A DNA stretch of 39,747 nt from positions 1 to 39,747 of the forward strand of contig JAERST010000002.1 of assembly GCA_016845365.1 (NCBI GenBank), read 5' to 3'. The notes under the pieces are model-generated. The model saw only the letters and a list, made by a program, of their open reading frames with translations, was not told the origin of the DNA and made no database searches. This DNA comes from Methanobacteriota archaeon (lineage in GTDB: Archaea; Thermoplasmatota; Poseidoniia; Poseidoniales; Thalassarchaeaceae). Position 1 is the first letter of the stretch. Each line of letters begins with the position of its first letter. Both the position numbers and the translations under genes were made by a program. Of the stretch, positions 1 through 9,210 are shown in pieces.

Positions 1-1751
1 CGTCCATATTGTGTAGAAGTACCATCGGGTTCGGTGACTGTCACCATGACCTCGGATCCCCATGACCTAGTATCTAGTTCAATGTCAAGCATATCTCCAG
101 TAGTCAGAGTGACATCACAAGAATCAGTTCCTGAACCAAATGATTCCAATGAACATTCAAGGTCTCTAGCCAAAGTTCCTGGCATGAATAAACCACTCAG
201 GTTGCTGGATACAGCCTGTAGAGTAGCATCATCCTTTGTGGCAGACATGACTGAACGTAGTGACGAGCCGTCGTTGACTGTCATTGAGAAGTCTAGGCCC
301 TCAAAGAGTTCATCATCAGAGTCATCCCATTCAAGAGTAGCGAACACTCCTTGACCGGATGGAACGTAGACTTGGTAGTAATCTTCGTCATCATAGTCTT
401 GACAGATTGTACCTGTGATTTGGCCACCAGTGACTACAATTGTAGATTCTGTGCTTGTCAGTGGACCTGAATCTGGTGCATCTAGGCCTGAGCCTCCGTC
501 GTTAGAAGTAGCGCATGGAGCGTTAGCGGCTGGAGTGTATTCAACCGACACTGTGTAGGTGTATCCTGAAGCCTGAGAATAAATCCAGCTTGGGGAAGGA
601 GCTCTAAATTGTAGATCGAAAGTATCTGCGGCTGAACCTGCAATAATGAAAGTCTTGGAATCATACGTAGGACCTGTGTATCCATACATTGGAAGATCTA
701 GGATAAACATACCAGTATTTCCGAATCCAGATGCGCCGTTCATTAGAGTACCTGTGTTGGTAGATTGATAGCTTCCATCACCATCTGTATACAGATAGAC
801 GTACTGGAAGTAGTATGCGTCACAGTTGGAGTAACAATCAATTGTTAGGCTGACTGTAGCGTCGTGGTTTGCTGGGATATCGATAGTGTATGAATCGAAT
901 GCATTTGCTCCACCCTCATCGTAACCTGTGACGAATCCAGTGAAGTTAGTGTGGAACTCATCAATTAGATTCGGTTGTTCGAGGCACTCAGTTGCAGTAG
1001 CAGATGGGTGATCGCAGGAATAAAGAGTCGGATCAGGAGTTGTGGTGCTCGAAGTTGAAGAACCGTAATCTCCCTCTCCACCATCGGAAGGAGTAACTCG
1101 GATTGTCAGATCATATTCAGTAATCTGAGGGTTGGAGTACCAACCGCAATCCCAGCAGTAAATTTGGATGAAGATGTCTTGCCCACCGACATCTGTTCCA
1201 ATTGTTGATGCTGAATCTCCGGACATTGTCGGGGTACCACCCCAAGAACTTCCGTAGTTATCGTCGACACCACAATCTGAAGTAAATGATGAGATACCTC
1301 CGTAAAGCCCAAGGTCGAAGGTGTCACATGTGTAGATTCCAGTGATGTAGATCAAATCCTGAACCGATGTACCGGATCCAGGAGTGTCTTCCCAAGTGGT
1401 TATTGCCTCAACGGAATATCCCCAAGGGACGCTGAGCATGTAAATGTCATTTCCAGTTGCCCCCCAACCATAACTTGGCAGACTTGCCGAGAATGTGGTA
1501 TCTGTTCCTGTTGCAGAAGGCGTGAATGTGACACCAGGTGTTAGGTCGATTATATCGGCCATTGTAATACCGGCATCTACTCCGGTACATGCATCATCGC
1601 CGAGACATCCCGAAGCTGGGACAGAAACGACAGATGCTATCATCACCTTATCATCCAACTTCTCCCGGACGTCTGTGTCCAGCATGGCAATTTGTGTTGA
1701 TACTATCATCAGTAGGGCAATCGATATTGTTCGAACAAGTTTGGTGTTCAT
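1..1751 (-). CDS. Secreted cysteine-rich surface protein, C-terminus cut by window edge
   Basis: An open frame runs from ATG at 1751 to the left edge (about 583 residues) without a stop, so the C-terminus lies outside. It starts with a short basic N-terminus and a hydrophobic stretch (MNTKLVRTISIALLMIVSTQ), read as a signal peptide. The rest is rich in Gly, Ser, Thr and Asp, with few Lys or Arg. Cysteines occur in close pairs (CLGDDAC, YCWDC, DCYSNC), suggesting extracytoplasmic disulfides. A stretch near residues 440-490 (ICQDYDDEDYYQVYVPSGQG) resembles a pre-peptidase C-terminal (PPC) beta-sandwich, a domain common on secreted proteases and surface proteins. No catalytic motif is visible in the part seen. 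I read it as a cell-surface or secreted protein of unknown role. Secretion is fairly sure; the domain call is tentative. Confidence 0.75.
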   Translation of the reverse strand, partial: MNTKLVRTISIALLMIVSTQIAMLDTDVREKLDDKVMIASVVSVPASGCLGDDACTGVDAGITMADIIDLTPGVTFTPSATGTDTTFSASLPSYGWGATGNDIYMLSVPWGYSVEAITTWEDTPGSGTSVQDLIYITGIYTCDTFDLGLYGGISSFTSDCGVDDNYGSSWGGTPTMSGDSASTIGTDVGGQDIFIQIYCWDCGWYSNPQITEYDLTIRVTPSDGGEGDYGSSTSSTTTPDPTLYSCDHPSATATECLEQPNLIDEFHTNFTGFVTGYDEGGANAFDSYTIDIPANHDATVSLTIDCYSNCDAYYFQYVYLYTDGDGSYQSTNTGTLMNGASGFGNTGMFILDLPMYGYTGPTYDSKTFIIAGSAADTFDLQFRAPSPSWIYSQASGYTYTVSVEYTPAANAPCATSNDGGSGLDAPDSGPLTSTESTIVVTGGQITGTICQDYDDEDYYQVYVPSGQGVFATLEWDDSDDELFEGLDFSMTVNDGSSLRSVMSATKDDATLQAVSSNLSGLFMPGTLARDLECSLESFGSGTDSCDVTLTTGDMLDIELDTRSWGSEVMVTVTEPDGTSTQYG

Positions 1752-1755
1752 GGGC

Positions 1756-1793
1756 GTCACTGTAAGTGACCACACTATGTGACTGATATAATC
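1756..1793 (-). promoter_or_regulatory. TATA-like promoter with overlapping palindrome for the surface protein
   Basis: On the minus strand a TATA-like element (GATTATATC, 1785-1793) lies about 35-40 bases before the ATG at 1751, placing transcription start about 10-15 bases before the codon. The palindrome GTCACT-GTA-AGTGAC (1756-1770) sits at that inferred start, where a repressor would block initiation. The elements are read from sequence; the regulation is inference. Confidence 0.4.
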
Positions 1794-1909
1794 ATACCGC
1801 TCCGTGTATCAAAATCGTCAGTTATTGAAGTAAAACGAAATAAAACTCTAAATCACATAATTTTGGACCTAATGCGGAAAATAACTCATTGAAAGGGGAA
1901 TCATTCTGA

Positions 1910-2764
1910 TCAGGAGTAATTGTAGAACCCTTCACCCGATTTACGACCTAATTTACCTTCTGAAACCATATTTTTCAATAGATCAGAAGGAGCGTATTTT
2001 GGATTACCCTCGAATCCTTCATGAAGCACGTTCATAATATGCAAAATCGTGTCTAAACCGATCAAATCAGCAAGAGCTAGTGGGCCAATTGGATGATTCA
2101 TTCCAAGTTTCATGATTCCATCTATCGCTTCGGGTTCTGCAACCCCTTCTTCTAAGGCGAGAATCGCCTCGTTAATCATAGGGCAAAGTATCCTGTTTGA
2201 GATGAAACCTGGTGAATCATTGCAAGCTAATGGCACCTTACCCATTCGTTCGCTTGCTTCAACTACTAGTTCAGTAACTTCCGAAGATGTTTCTTGTCCG
2301 TTGATGATTTCTACTAACTTCATCACAGGAACGGGATTCATGAAATGCATACCAATTACCCTATCTGGACGATTTGTAGCGTCGGCAATTGCATTAATGG
2401 AAATACTCGAAGTATTGCTCGCAAGTATTGCTTCTGGTTTGCAAATTAAATCTAATTCTCCAAAGGTTGAGAATTTTAATTCCGGGATTTCAGGAATCGC
2501 TTCCACGACTAAATCAGCATCTGCTGCTGATGTTTTTTCAGTCGATGTAGAAATTAGAGAAATTGCCTTATCGGCATCTTGTTGGATCATCCTTTCTTTC
2601 TTGACTACTCTTGAGAGCGAATTTTCTATCGCTGCTAGACCATTATCCAAGTAATCTTGCTTGATATCTATCATTACTACCTCATATCCGGCACATGCTG
2701 CTACTTGTGCGATGCCGTTTCCCATTTGACCAGCCCCGAGTACGGCTATTCTCTCAATGCCCAT
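1910..2764 (-). CDS. 3-hydroxyacyl-CoA dehydrogenase (3-hydroxybutyryl-CoA type)
   Basis: It oxidises L-3-hydroxyacyl-CoA to 3-ketoacyl-CoA with NAD+, the third step of beta-oxidation or of C4-CoA pathways. The 284 residues match the single-function (Hbd/PaaH-like) family length. The NAD-binding loop is at residues 10-15 (GAGQMG). The catalytic His140 and Glu152 sit in HFMNPVPVMKLVE, and the C-terminal domain motif NHPIGPLALADLIGLD is present. I chose ATG 2764 because family members start just before the Rossmann strand. GTG 2818, which overlaps the protease stop, and ATG 2791 are alternatives that add 18 or 9 residues. It follows the protease gene on the same strand and may be co-transcribed. 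The acyl-CoA dehydrogenase at 9211-10422 is a functional partner. Chain-length preference cannot be told. Confidence 0.93.
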   Translation of the reverse strand: MGIERIAVLGAGQMGNGIAQVAACAGYEVVMIDIKQDYLDNGLAAIENSLSRVVKKERMIQQDADKAISLISTSTEKTSAADADLVVEAIPEIPELKFSTFGELDLICKPEAILASNTSSISINAIADATNRPDRVIGMHFMNPVPVMKLVEIINGQETSSEVTELVVEASERMGKVPLACNDSPGFISNRILCPMINEAILALEEGVAEPEAIDGIMKLGMNHPIGPLALADLIGLDTILHIMNVLHEGFEGNPKYAPSDLLKNMVSEGKLGRKSGEGFYNYS

Positions 2765-2814
2765 ACTCAGTCGCGGGGTTAGGTTGTCCATGAAGGCTCG
2801 CTTGCAAGCAATTC

Positions 2815-5800
2815 TCACTCGAGCTCAAGAATATCCTCGTCTGGGATTCTATCTTGCCAATCTTGGACTTCTCTTTCCCCTCTTGCCCAAGCACGTAATT
2901 CCTCCTCTTCTGGTAAAGGTTCAGGAGGCAATTCCGGCTCAGGAGGCGCCGTTTCCTCAACTATCTCATCAATCCAATCCGATGCAGTGTCTAGAGTGTT
3001 TTCGGATTCGCGGTTTTTTGCCTTCTTTCGGCCAACTAGGACTATAGTCAGTCCAATTACAGCGATTAGTGCGATAAGAACCCCTATTCCATAATACAAA
3101 ATTGGACCTCCAGCCTCTGCGTCGTCGATAGCCCAATCTAGCCATTCTTGATAGAGAACTTCTATGCTAGTCGCGTTTGTATTGCCGCCAAGGTCAACAG
3201 TAGTAACCTCTACTTTGTGCCAAGAGGCATTAGCTGGTATTCCCAATTGTAAACTGAAGTTACCCTCAATTCCACAAACGAACGATGTTGCGGAAACTTC
3301 TGTCCAAACCGTTACACTGGCTCTTGGCTCGCAAATTCCCTTAATTATGCGTACAGATTCAAGATTGCTAGTTCGGTTTGTGATTTCATACAATTCAATT
3401 ACAGGGGTAATTGTATCTCTCTCTACCCAGAGCCAATATGTCTGAACATGGTCTAATGCATAGATTTCGAGATAGAATTCATTTACACCCTCATCTAACT
3501 GTAACTCAACATCGATGAAATTTGCTCCTGGTTCAAAACTGTAGGTCGGTTGTAAATCACCAACATCGCCGCCGATAGGCACATGAGTCACATTAGCCCA
3601 TTGATCAGGCCCGCGTTGGAATGCTAAATCTACCACCTCTGTTCCAACAACTGTGCCATCCCAATTGGCCCAAATTGCTGAAGCGTATAGAGATGGTTCT
3701 AGCATGAATGTTCTACAATCAGAAATGCGATTTTCGTTTAACTGCCCCTTTGTTGAGTCCCAAGCCAGTATACAAAATTCATGTTTGCCAGTTATATTCA
3801 ATTCAAAGAAATGGCCGCCATAACTCGCATTCCATTCAGAAATCATTTCACCATTATGTAGGAATTCAAGTTCAATGTTTTCAGAACTAGTCCAAGAAAG
3901 CCCCAATCGGTGATCAGATAGAGTCCCGTCGCTGGAAGGACTAATGTCCCAATCAACTTCAGGTAAAGTACGGTCGAGAATTAGTGGGTAAGTGTATTGA
4001 TTAGTGTTATTTGCCCAATCGACTAATTCGACCTCAAGGTGATATCCACCGTCACTTATGTTGTATAGGTCTAGTAAGAACGGCGTGTGAAAATCAGTAT
4101 TGGAAGGAATACCCAAATGTTGTTGAGTAACAAGAAGGGTTGAGTCAACTTGACAGTTTTCAATGACAAATTCATTTGTGTTAGAGATTAAGTCTATGCA
4201 AATTGACTGAATATCCGGTGTTACTTCAAACCATAATGAAGAATTTGTAACATTAAGGGTTGGACCTGACCAAGACCAATTTTCGAAAAGATGCATGGAG
4301 TTTTCAGATGAGAAAACGGATGAGAAAATTTCGGGTTTGGTCGAATCTAATACTACCTCAAACGACCTACTGAATTGATTACCTGCTGGATCTAAGACGC
4401 TGAATGAAAATGTGTTGTTGCCATTCACCAGGTAACCACTTTTCGGTATCATAGAAGGATTGTTCCAATTCAATTCCTGTGACTCATCAAGATTGATAAT
4501 TAAGTTAGACTCCCCATTTGAATTGGTTTCAAGAATCTGACCATTGTACAATAATTCAGCATCCCATTCCGTCTGTATTGAAATCTCAAGCAGTGATTCG
4601 CTTGTGATGACTGGAATATCTGAGACGAGTAAAATTGGAGCGGTTGTGTCGTACTTTACAGATAGCCAATCCAATGCTTGGCGGCCAGATATATCAGTAA
4701 TACTTGCGACATAATCATGCCATTGCTCAGCAGCTGGCAGAGTCGCATTAATCCAAATTTCTCTGAATGTCAAATTTGGAGTATGATTTCGCGAGTTCCA
4801 AATCGATGTAATGTCGATCGATGATAGATTCGACAAAGTGGCTTCGACAGTGGTTGCGTTCGGCACACTAGTGTTGTTATCCAAGCCAGTCCATGTCAAA
4901 TCAGACAAATTGAATCCGCTACCAATATCCTTTGCGTAGAGCGAAATTGGCAATACAACATTAGTTTGAGTTAGGTTTTCGGGCGTAACAAATTCTAATT
5001 CCGGATCTAAATCTACCAATTCATAAATGAATGGCATCCTAATTGGAATTCCGCCTTCTAACGTTACTTCTATGTGACCTTCCCAGAAGCCTTCGGAAGG
5101 TGGGCTTTGATATTCTAATTCTAATTCCAATGCGTCCACAGGTAATCCACCAGCGAGTGCCTCAGAACCATTGGGCCATTGTGAAATAATCTCGCTTTGA
5201 TTGAGCGTTGTTGCATTTAGTACCGTTAATGCGGTTCCTGCAATTATCTCGACGTCTATCCAGAATTGTACACTTTCACTAACCGACCAACCGTGTACCG
5301 CAATGGAGTAATTTCCATCTTCAGGATTGTCTATTTCTATACTTTCAGAACTGGTGCCACTCCAAGAACGATCTAATTCTTCATTAGACTCAAACACCCC
5401 ATCCTCATCGTCATCCCTGAACAAATATAGATCCAAATCTGCTTCTTCATATGCATCCATCGTTATGCTCAATTCTGTGGCGTTTTGAATCGAGAAATTA
5501 TGCCACCATGAAGAACTCATCTTATCTCCAGAATCATCTTGGTATGCTGTTTCGTTATCGAAATTGATAGGTTGAGTCCAACCATAGGATTCGATACTCT
5601 GCAGTGGTATTGGAACGGTAGAAACCAGATGAATATCTTCAGTGCCACTAGATTCCGACCAATCGGTAACGACTTTGTGGAACGCAGAACGTTCCGCTGC
5701 TACATAGCCAACGGAAATGTTCAGTGGGTTATCATTAGTGGTAACACCATGATGAGCTGTGTGCAAAGCCATCTGATGGATTCCAGGGGAAACAGGAACA

Positions 5801-8800
5801 GCAAACACCTCTCTAGATTCTCCAGTATAAGTCCCCCAATCATGACGTCCTGAGCCTCGATGATTGTTAATCGAGCGTTCTTCGATGTAGAAAGTCGAGT
5901 TTCCGTAAGCGATTGGGTCATCTTCGAAATAACCATGAGGAGTTTGAGACATCCACAATACATCGATATCTGTGTATGGATTATCGTCCCAATCTACGTC
6001 TATTATTGCGGTTCCGCCTGTGTCTAGATCCTCTGGCCAATCAACCGTCATTATTCGCCAGTCACCAGATTCAGCTCTCCAACTCCATCTTTGTGCACCC
6101 GAAATCCATGATTCGGAATACAAGGTCTGATTCGATACATTTCCGTCCAATGGGCGAGCTATTATGTCAACAGGTGCTGTATAGGGTACGTTGGTGACAA
6201 CTGGCAGAGTCCACTGATGTAAGGGTGATGACCACATACCGTGTCCAAAGCTTCTGATTAGCAATCCGTGCTGATAAAGTCCCGATTCAGCATCTAAAGG
6301 TACATTTACTGTGAAATTATAGGTTGTAGTTGAGTTGGGTAATATTGTCCAAAAAGGAGGAGGAGAACCCTCTCCTGTTGGACGGGGGCTAATCCAATTG
6401 TCACTTACTGGACCGAAGGCTGTCCAATCCCATTCTATGCTGACATTTTCCAAACCTGAGGAAGATGAGTCCTTTCTTGAAACCCCTAAGAATAAGCCAT
6501 CTTCCATGTCTTCGAATGGTAATCCTACTCGGAATTCTGCTTGAGGGCCATGATGATACCATGTACCATAGGCATCGAATTCAGAGGATTCGGTCCAATC
6601 CACCTCATCAACCATTGAATCATTATCTTCGTCCCCAACCCAAATTCCATCCCCATCATCGTCACTCCAACGATATAGTGTAAGTTCGATACGTTCGTTT
6701 GATGAACGATCTAAATCACCGTCAAAAGCTGCGTATTCAATAACTGCTCTTCCTCTTACAAGATTAGTTTGAGCAGGCAATTGATAGCTCGTATTATTGA
6801 CGTGTATTGGAATAAGTAAGTCCGGTCTATTTCCTTGATACCCGTCCCAAGTGTTGTTTTCCCCCCCGCTACTACCGTCACCAATACTCAGCCACTGACC
6901 TACTTCGTGGGCCAGTGCTTCGTGTTTAACTGGAGAAATCACAAAATCAAGCGGACTATCGCCGTGATTTGTTAATTCAAGCGGTACTGTCTGAGATTCT
7001 CCCGGATAAATCACGTTGATATTTGCATCTCGATGTTCACCTTGAAAGGTACCTGTCATCCATTGGCTCGGAGTTACTGACCAAGTTCCATTTTCCCCAT
7101 CCAAGGCTGCGGTTGCCCTACTTGCATTGAACCAACCACCTCCTTGAACAAATGGATCGTAACCCCTATCGTCGGCGGTTGCTAAAACAAAGTCCCTAAA
7201 TTCCTGGGATTTGGGTAAATCACCGTGATTCGTGAGCCAAGCCTCCTCAACCACTGCCATCAGACCCGCAGCGATTGGAGTAGCGAGACTTGTTCCACCC
7301 CAAGTAGTAGTTGCTGAATTACCATTATTGCGTGTATTGAGGGGTATATCGCCGGTTGCAGACCAACCCACAGCAACGATATCTGGATCCATCCTACCAA
7401 CGATATTGGGGCCACGATTATTCCATGGAGCACTTTGCCCCCATAGCATGTTTGAACGGCTTGAAAATGCTCCAACCGAGAATATCCCTTGTGCAGCCCC
7501 TGGAACTTTCACAGTACCATAGCCGTGTCCTCCATTTCCAATCGCAACTGCGTAATGTGTCTGATTATTGTAAATTCGAGTTAACCAATCAAGGTATAGA
7601 GAATATGAATCTGCACCTGAGTCATCAATACTAGAATAACCAAATGAAAACGAACCGATGTGAGGTTGGTCATCCCAAGTGCTGGGGTCTCCATCGTTTC
7701 CTTCCGCTATCCACCTCCAACCGTCCAGAGAATGACCTCCGGAGTAATGATTACCAATACTAGCGATTGTAGCATTGGGAGCCATTCCTAGAACAGCCCC
7801 ATTGTTTACTTGAGCCTGAGCCGCTACTGCTGAGGCGCATAGCGTCCCATGATTGCCAGAATCAAGCATGAACAATGTGAGGTTACCTGCACCAGCAATG
7901 CGGTCGGAATAACCATGCCTTGCAGAGTATACCTCACCATAGGGTACGCCATTTACTCCATCAGATATCCAATATAACAAACCAGCAGATACATCCCTAA
8001 TTCCATCTCCATCTTCATCCAAGCCTGCGGTTTCATTCCCCTTAACCATCCATTCATCATCGCTGAAATTACCATTCCGATTGATGTCTGGGATAACAAT
8101 ATCATATGTTCCGTTACTAACAGAATCGATGACTAAAATTGGCACATCTCCTCCCATCTGACTTCTCAAAGTTGAATCTGGGTGTTCACCCAAGTGATAA
8201 ACGCCTGAAGTTGAATTAGGGAGGCCAGTAATGATGTGGCCTGAGTTATCCAATATTCCATCGGAATCATTGTCGTAATCGAGTGTCGATGTATCTGCAT
8301 ACCAGGTGTTTCGTTCTGGATATGCTTCACCATTAACTAGCCAGTAATACATCGAATTATGATCGAACATCATTGGCCAACCATCGTGTTGGTTGCCATC
8401 TAGAATTCTAGCCTGAGTACCATCCAAATCAGGATGAGCGAAGTCAATTCCAGTATCTGCCACTGCGACGATTATGCCTTCGCCAGAATAGCCTCTATCC
8501 CATGCATCGGTTGCCCCATGTATTTCTCCTGATCTAACAGAAGTTGGTTGGTTTTCTCCATCACTTAGTGGATTTGTGCCGTATGGTTCTGGTGAGTTTT
8601 CAGCGTCCAAGATACCTATTATCCCTACAACCCCAGATAATTTGTGAAACATATCTGAATCTAGCCAAAATGTTCGATGGTCGATTACGCCATCCGGTGA
8701 GTCGGTCACAACTAATTGTTGCCCATCGAATGCAGCCGTTTGAGTTTCAATTTGTCCGTGTTTATGTTGCCATGCATTTAGTTCTCTTAACGAATGACTG

Positions 8801-9033
8801 ATTACTGTCACACGAATTTCCTCTTGCCCTACATAAACTCGGTCCCAGAGGCTAGGTTCTATCCATGGATTTGGATTGACAAAAACATCCCTTGAATCTT
8901 GAATGAATTCACTTGTTTCTGAGTTCAAGTTGGAATAATACTCAGCCCAATCGTTCTGATTAACGACTATGCCATATGACATCATAGATGTCAACATCAA
9001 CATAACCAACGACATCGCAAGGCGCTGACGCAT
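2815..9033 (-). CDS. Giant membrane-anchored subtilisin-like serine protease (S8)
   Basis: A very large secreted protease. The S8 triad is complete; counting from the upstream ATG at 9120 (subtract 29 for the start used here): Asp222 in VADTGIDFAHPDLDG, His424 in HGTLCASAVAAQA and Ser611 in GGTSLATPIAAG, with an oxyanion-type Asn in AIGNGGHG. About 200 residues separate Asp from His, far more than in subtilisin, and this insert holds Asp-rich calcium-loop-like motifs (DYDNDSDGILD, DEDGDGIRD). Long beta-rich regions follow, including a PPC-like stretch near DLDLYLFRDDDEDGVF. A transmembrane helix near 2006-2030 is followed by KK and an acidic cytoplasmic tail. I chose ATG 9033 because it directly precedes a signal peptide (MRQRLAMSLVMLMLTSMMS) and has a TATA-like element 24-30 bases upstream; ATG 9120 abuts tRNA-Gln. 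Likely role: surface degradation of external protein. Confidence 0.93.
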   Translation of the reverse strand: MRQRLAMSLVMLMLTSMMSYGIVVNQNDWAEYYSNLNSETSEFIQDSRDVFVNPNPWIEPSLWDRVYVGQEEIRVTVISHSLRELNAWQHKHGQIETQTAAFDGQQLVVTDSPDGVIDHRTFWLDSDMFHKLSGVVGIIGILDAENSPEPYGTNPLSDGENQPTSVRSGEIHGATDAWDRGYSGEGIIVAVADTGIDFAHPDLDGTQARILDGNQHDGWPMMFDHNSMYYWLVNGEAYPERNTWYADTSTLDYDNDSDGILDNSGHIITGLPNSTSGVYHLGEHPDSTLRSQMGGDVPILVIDSVSNGTYDIVIPDINRNGNFSDDEWMVKGNETAGLDEDGDGIRDVSAGLLYWISDGVNGVPYGEVYSARHGYSDRIAGAGNLTLFMLDSGNHGTLCASAVAAQAQVNNGAVLGMAPNATIASIGNHYSGGHSLDGWRWIAEGNDGDPSTWDDQPHIGSFSFGYSSIDDSGADSYSLYLDWLTRIYNNQTHYAVAIGNGGHGYGTVKVPGAAQGIFSVGAFSSRSNMLWGQSAPWNNRGPNIVGRMDPDIVAVGWSATGDIPLNTRNNGNSATTTWGGTSLATPIAAGLMAVVEEAWLTNHGDLPKSQEFRDFVLATADDRGYDPFVQGGGWFNASRATAALDGENGTWSVTPSQWMTGTFQGEHRDANINVIYPGESQTVPLELTNHGDSPLDFVISPVKHEALAHEVGQWLSIGDGSSGGENNTWDGYQGNRPDLLIPIHVNNTSYQLPAQTNLVRGRAVIEYAAFDGDLDRSSNERIELTLYRWSDDDGDGIWVGDEDNDSMVDEVDWTESSEFDAYGTWYHHGPQAEFRVGLPFEDMEDGLFLGVSRKDSSSSGLENVSIEWDWTAFGPVSDNWISPRPTGEGSPPPFWTILPNSTTTYNFTVNVPLDAESGLYQHGLLIRSFGHGMWSSPLHQWTLPVVTNVPYTAPVDIIARPLDGNVSNQTLYSESWISGAQRWSWRAESGDWRIMTVDWPEDLDTGGTAIIDVDWDDNPYTDIDVLWMSQTPHGYFEDDPIAYGNSTFYIEERSINNHRGSGRHDWGTYTGESREVFAVPVSPGIHQMALHTAHHGVTTNDNPLNISVGYVAAERSAFHKVVTDWSESSGTEDIHLVSTVPIPLQSIESYGWTQPINFDNETAYQDDSGDKMSSSWWHNFSIQNATELSITMDAYEEADLDLYLFRDDDEDGVFESNEELDRSWSGTSSESIEIDNPEDGNYSIAVHGWSVSESVQFWIDVEIIAGTALTVLNATTLNQSEIISQWPNGSEALAGGLPVDALELELEYQSPPSEGFWEGHIEVTLEGGIPIRMPFIYELVDLDPELEFVTPENLTQTNVVLPISLYAKDIGSGFNLSDLTWTGLDNNTSVPNATTVEATLSNLSSIDITSIWNSRNHTPNLTFREIWINATLPAAEQWHDYVASITDISGRQALDWLSVKYDTTAPILLVSDIPVITSESLLEISIQTEWDAELLYNGQILETNSNGESNLIINLDESQELNWNNPSMIPKSGYLVNGNNTFSFSVLDPAGNQFSRSFEVVLDSTKPEIFSSVFSSENSMHLFENWSWSGPTLNVTNSSLWFEVTPDIQSICIDLISNTNEFVIENCQVDSTLLVTQQHLGIPSNTDFHTPFLLDLYNISDGGYHLEVELVDWANNTNQYTYPLILDRTLPEVDWDISPSSDGTLSDHRLGLSWTSSENIELEFLHNGEMISEWNASYGGHFFELNITGKHEFCILAWDSTKGQLNENRISDCRTFMLEPSLYASAIWANWDGTVVGTEVVDLAFQRGPDQWANVTHVPIGGDVGDLQPTYSFEPGANFIDVELQLDEGVNEFYLEIYALDHVQTYWLWVERDTITPVIELYEITNRTSNLESVRIIKGICEPRASVTVWTEVSATSFVCGIEGNFSLQLGIPANASWHKVEVTTVDLGGNTNATSIEVLYQEWLDWAIDDAEAGGPILYYGIGVLIALIAVIGLTIVLVGRKKAKNRESENTLDTASDWIDEIVEETAPPEPELPPEPLPEEEELRAWARGEREVQDWQDRIPDEDILELE

Positions 9034-9055
9034 GTTCCCTTTGGTAGCACGAACT

Positions 9056-9063
9056 CTATTGTA
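9056..9063 (-). promoter_or_regulatory. TATA-like element for the subtilase gene
   Basis: On the minus strand TACAATAG lies 23-30 bases before ATG 9033, the spacing expected for a leaderless archaeal transcript. It falls inside the extra 29 codons of the longer reading from 9120, so it argues for the shorter start. Single-element evidence only. Confidence 0.35.
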
Positions 9064-9120
9064 GTCTGCGGTTTCACGGCCCGTCAAGTCCAAAGCGGTC
9101 ACACTCGACCGCGGGGTCAT

Positions 9121-9196
9121 AGTCCCGTAGTGTAGCGGTCCATCATCTCAGGTTTTGGTCCTGGGGACCCTGGTTCAAATCCGGGCGGGACTACCA
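9121..9196 (+). tRNA. tRNA-Gln (anticodon UUG)
   Basis: A cloverleaf folds cleanly. The acceptor AGTCCCG (9121-9127) pairs with CGGGACT (9186-9192). The anticodon stem TCAGG/CCTGG closes the loop TTTTGGT, giving anticodon TTG. The T arm has loop TTCAAAT. Discriminator A is at 9193 and CCA is encoded at 9194-9196. There is no intron. It is transcribed away from the protease gene; the first base is adjacent to the upstream ATG (9120) of that reading frame on the other strand. Confidence 0.95.
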
Positions 9197-9210
9197 TTAA
9201 TGAAGACAGT

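Noticed and set aside
2112-2654. 180-residue plus-strand open frame
   Set aside because: It is antisense to the well-supported 3-hydroxyacyl-CoA dehydrogenase and shows only Ser/Ile-rich sequence typical of a shadow frame.
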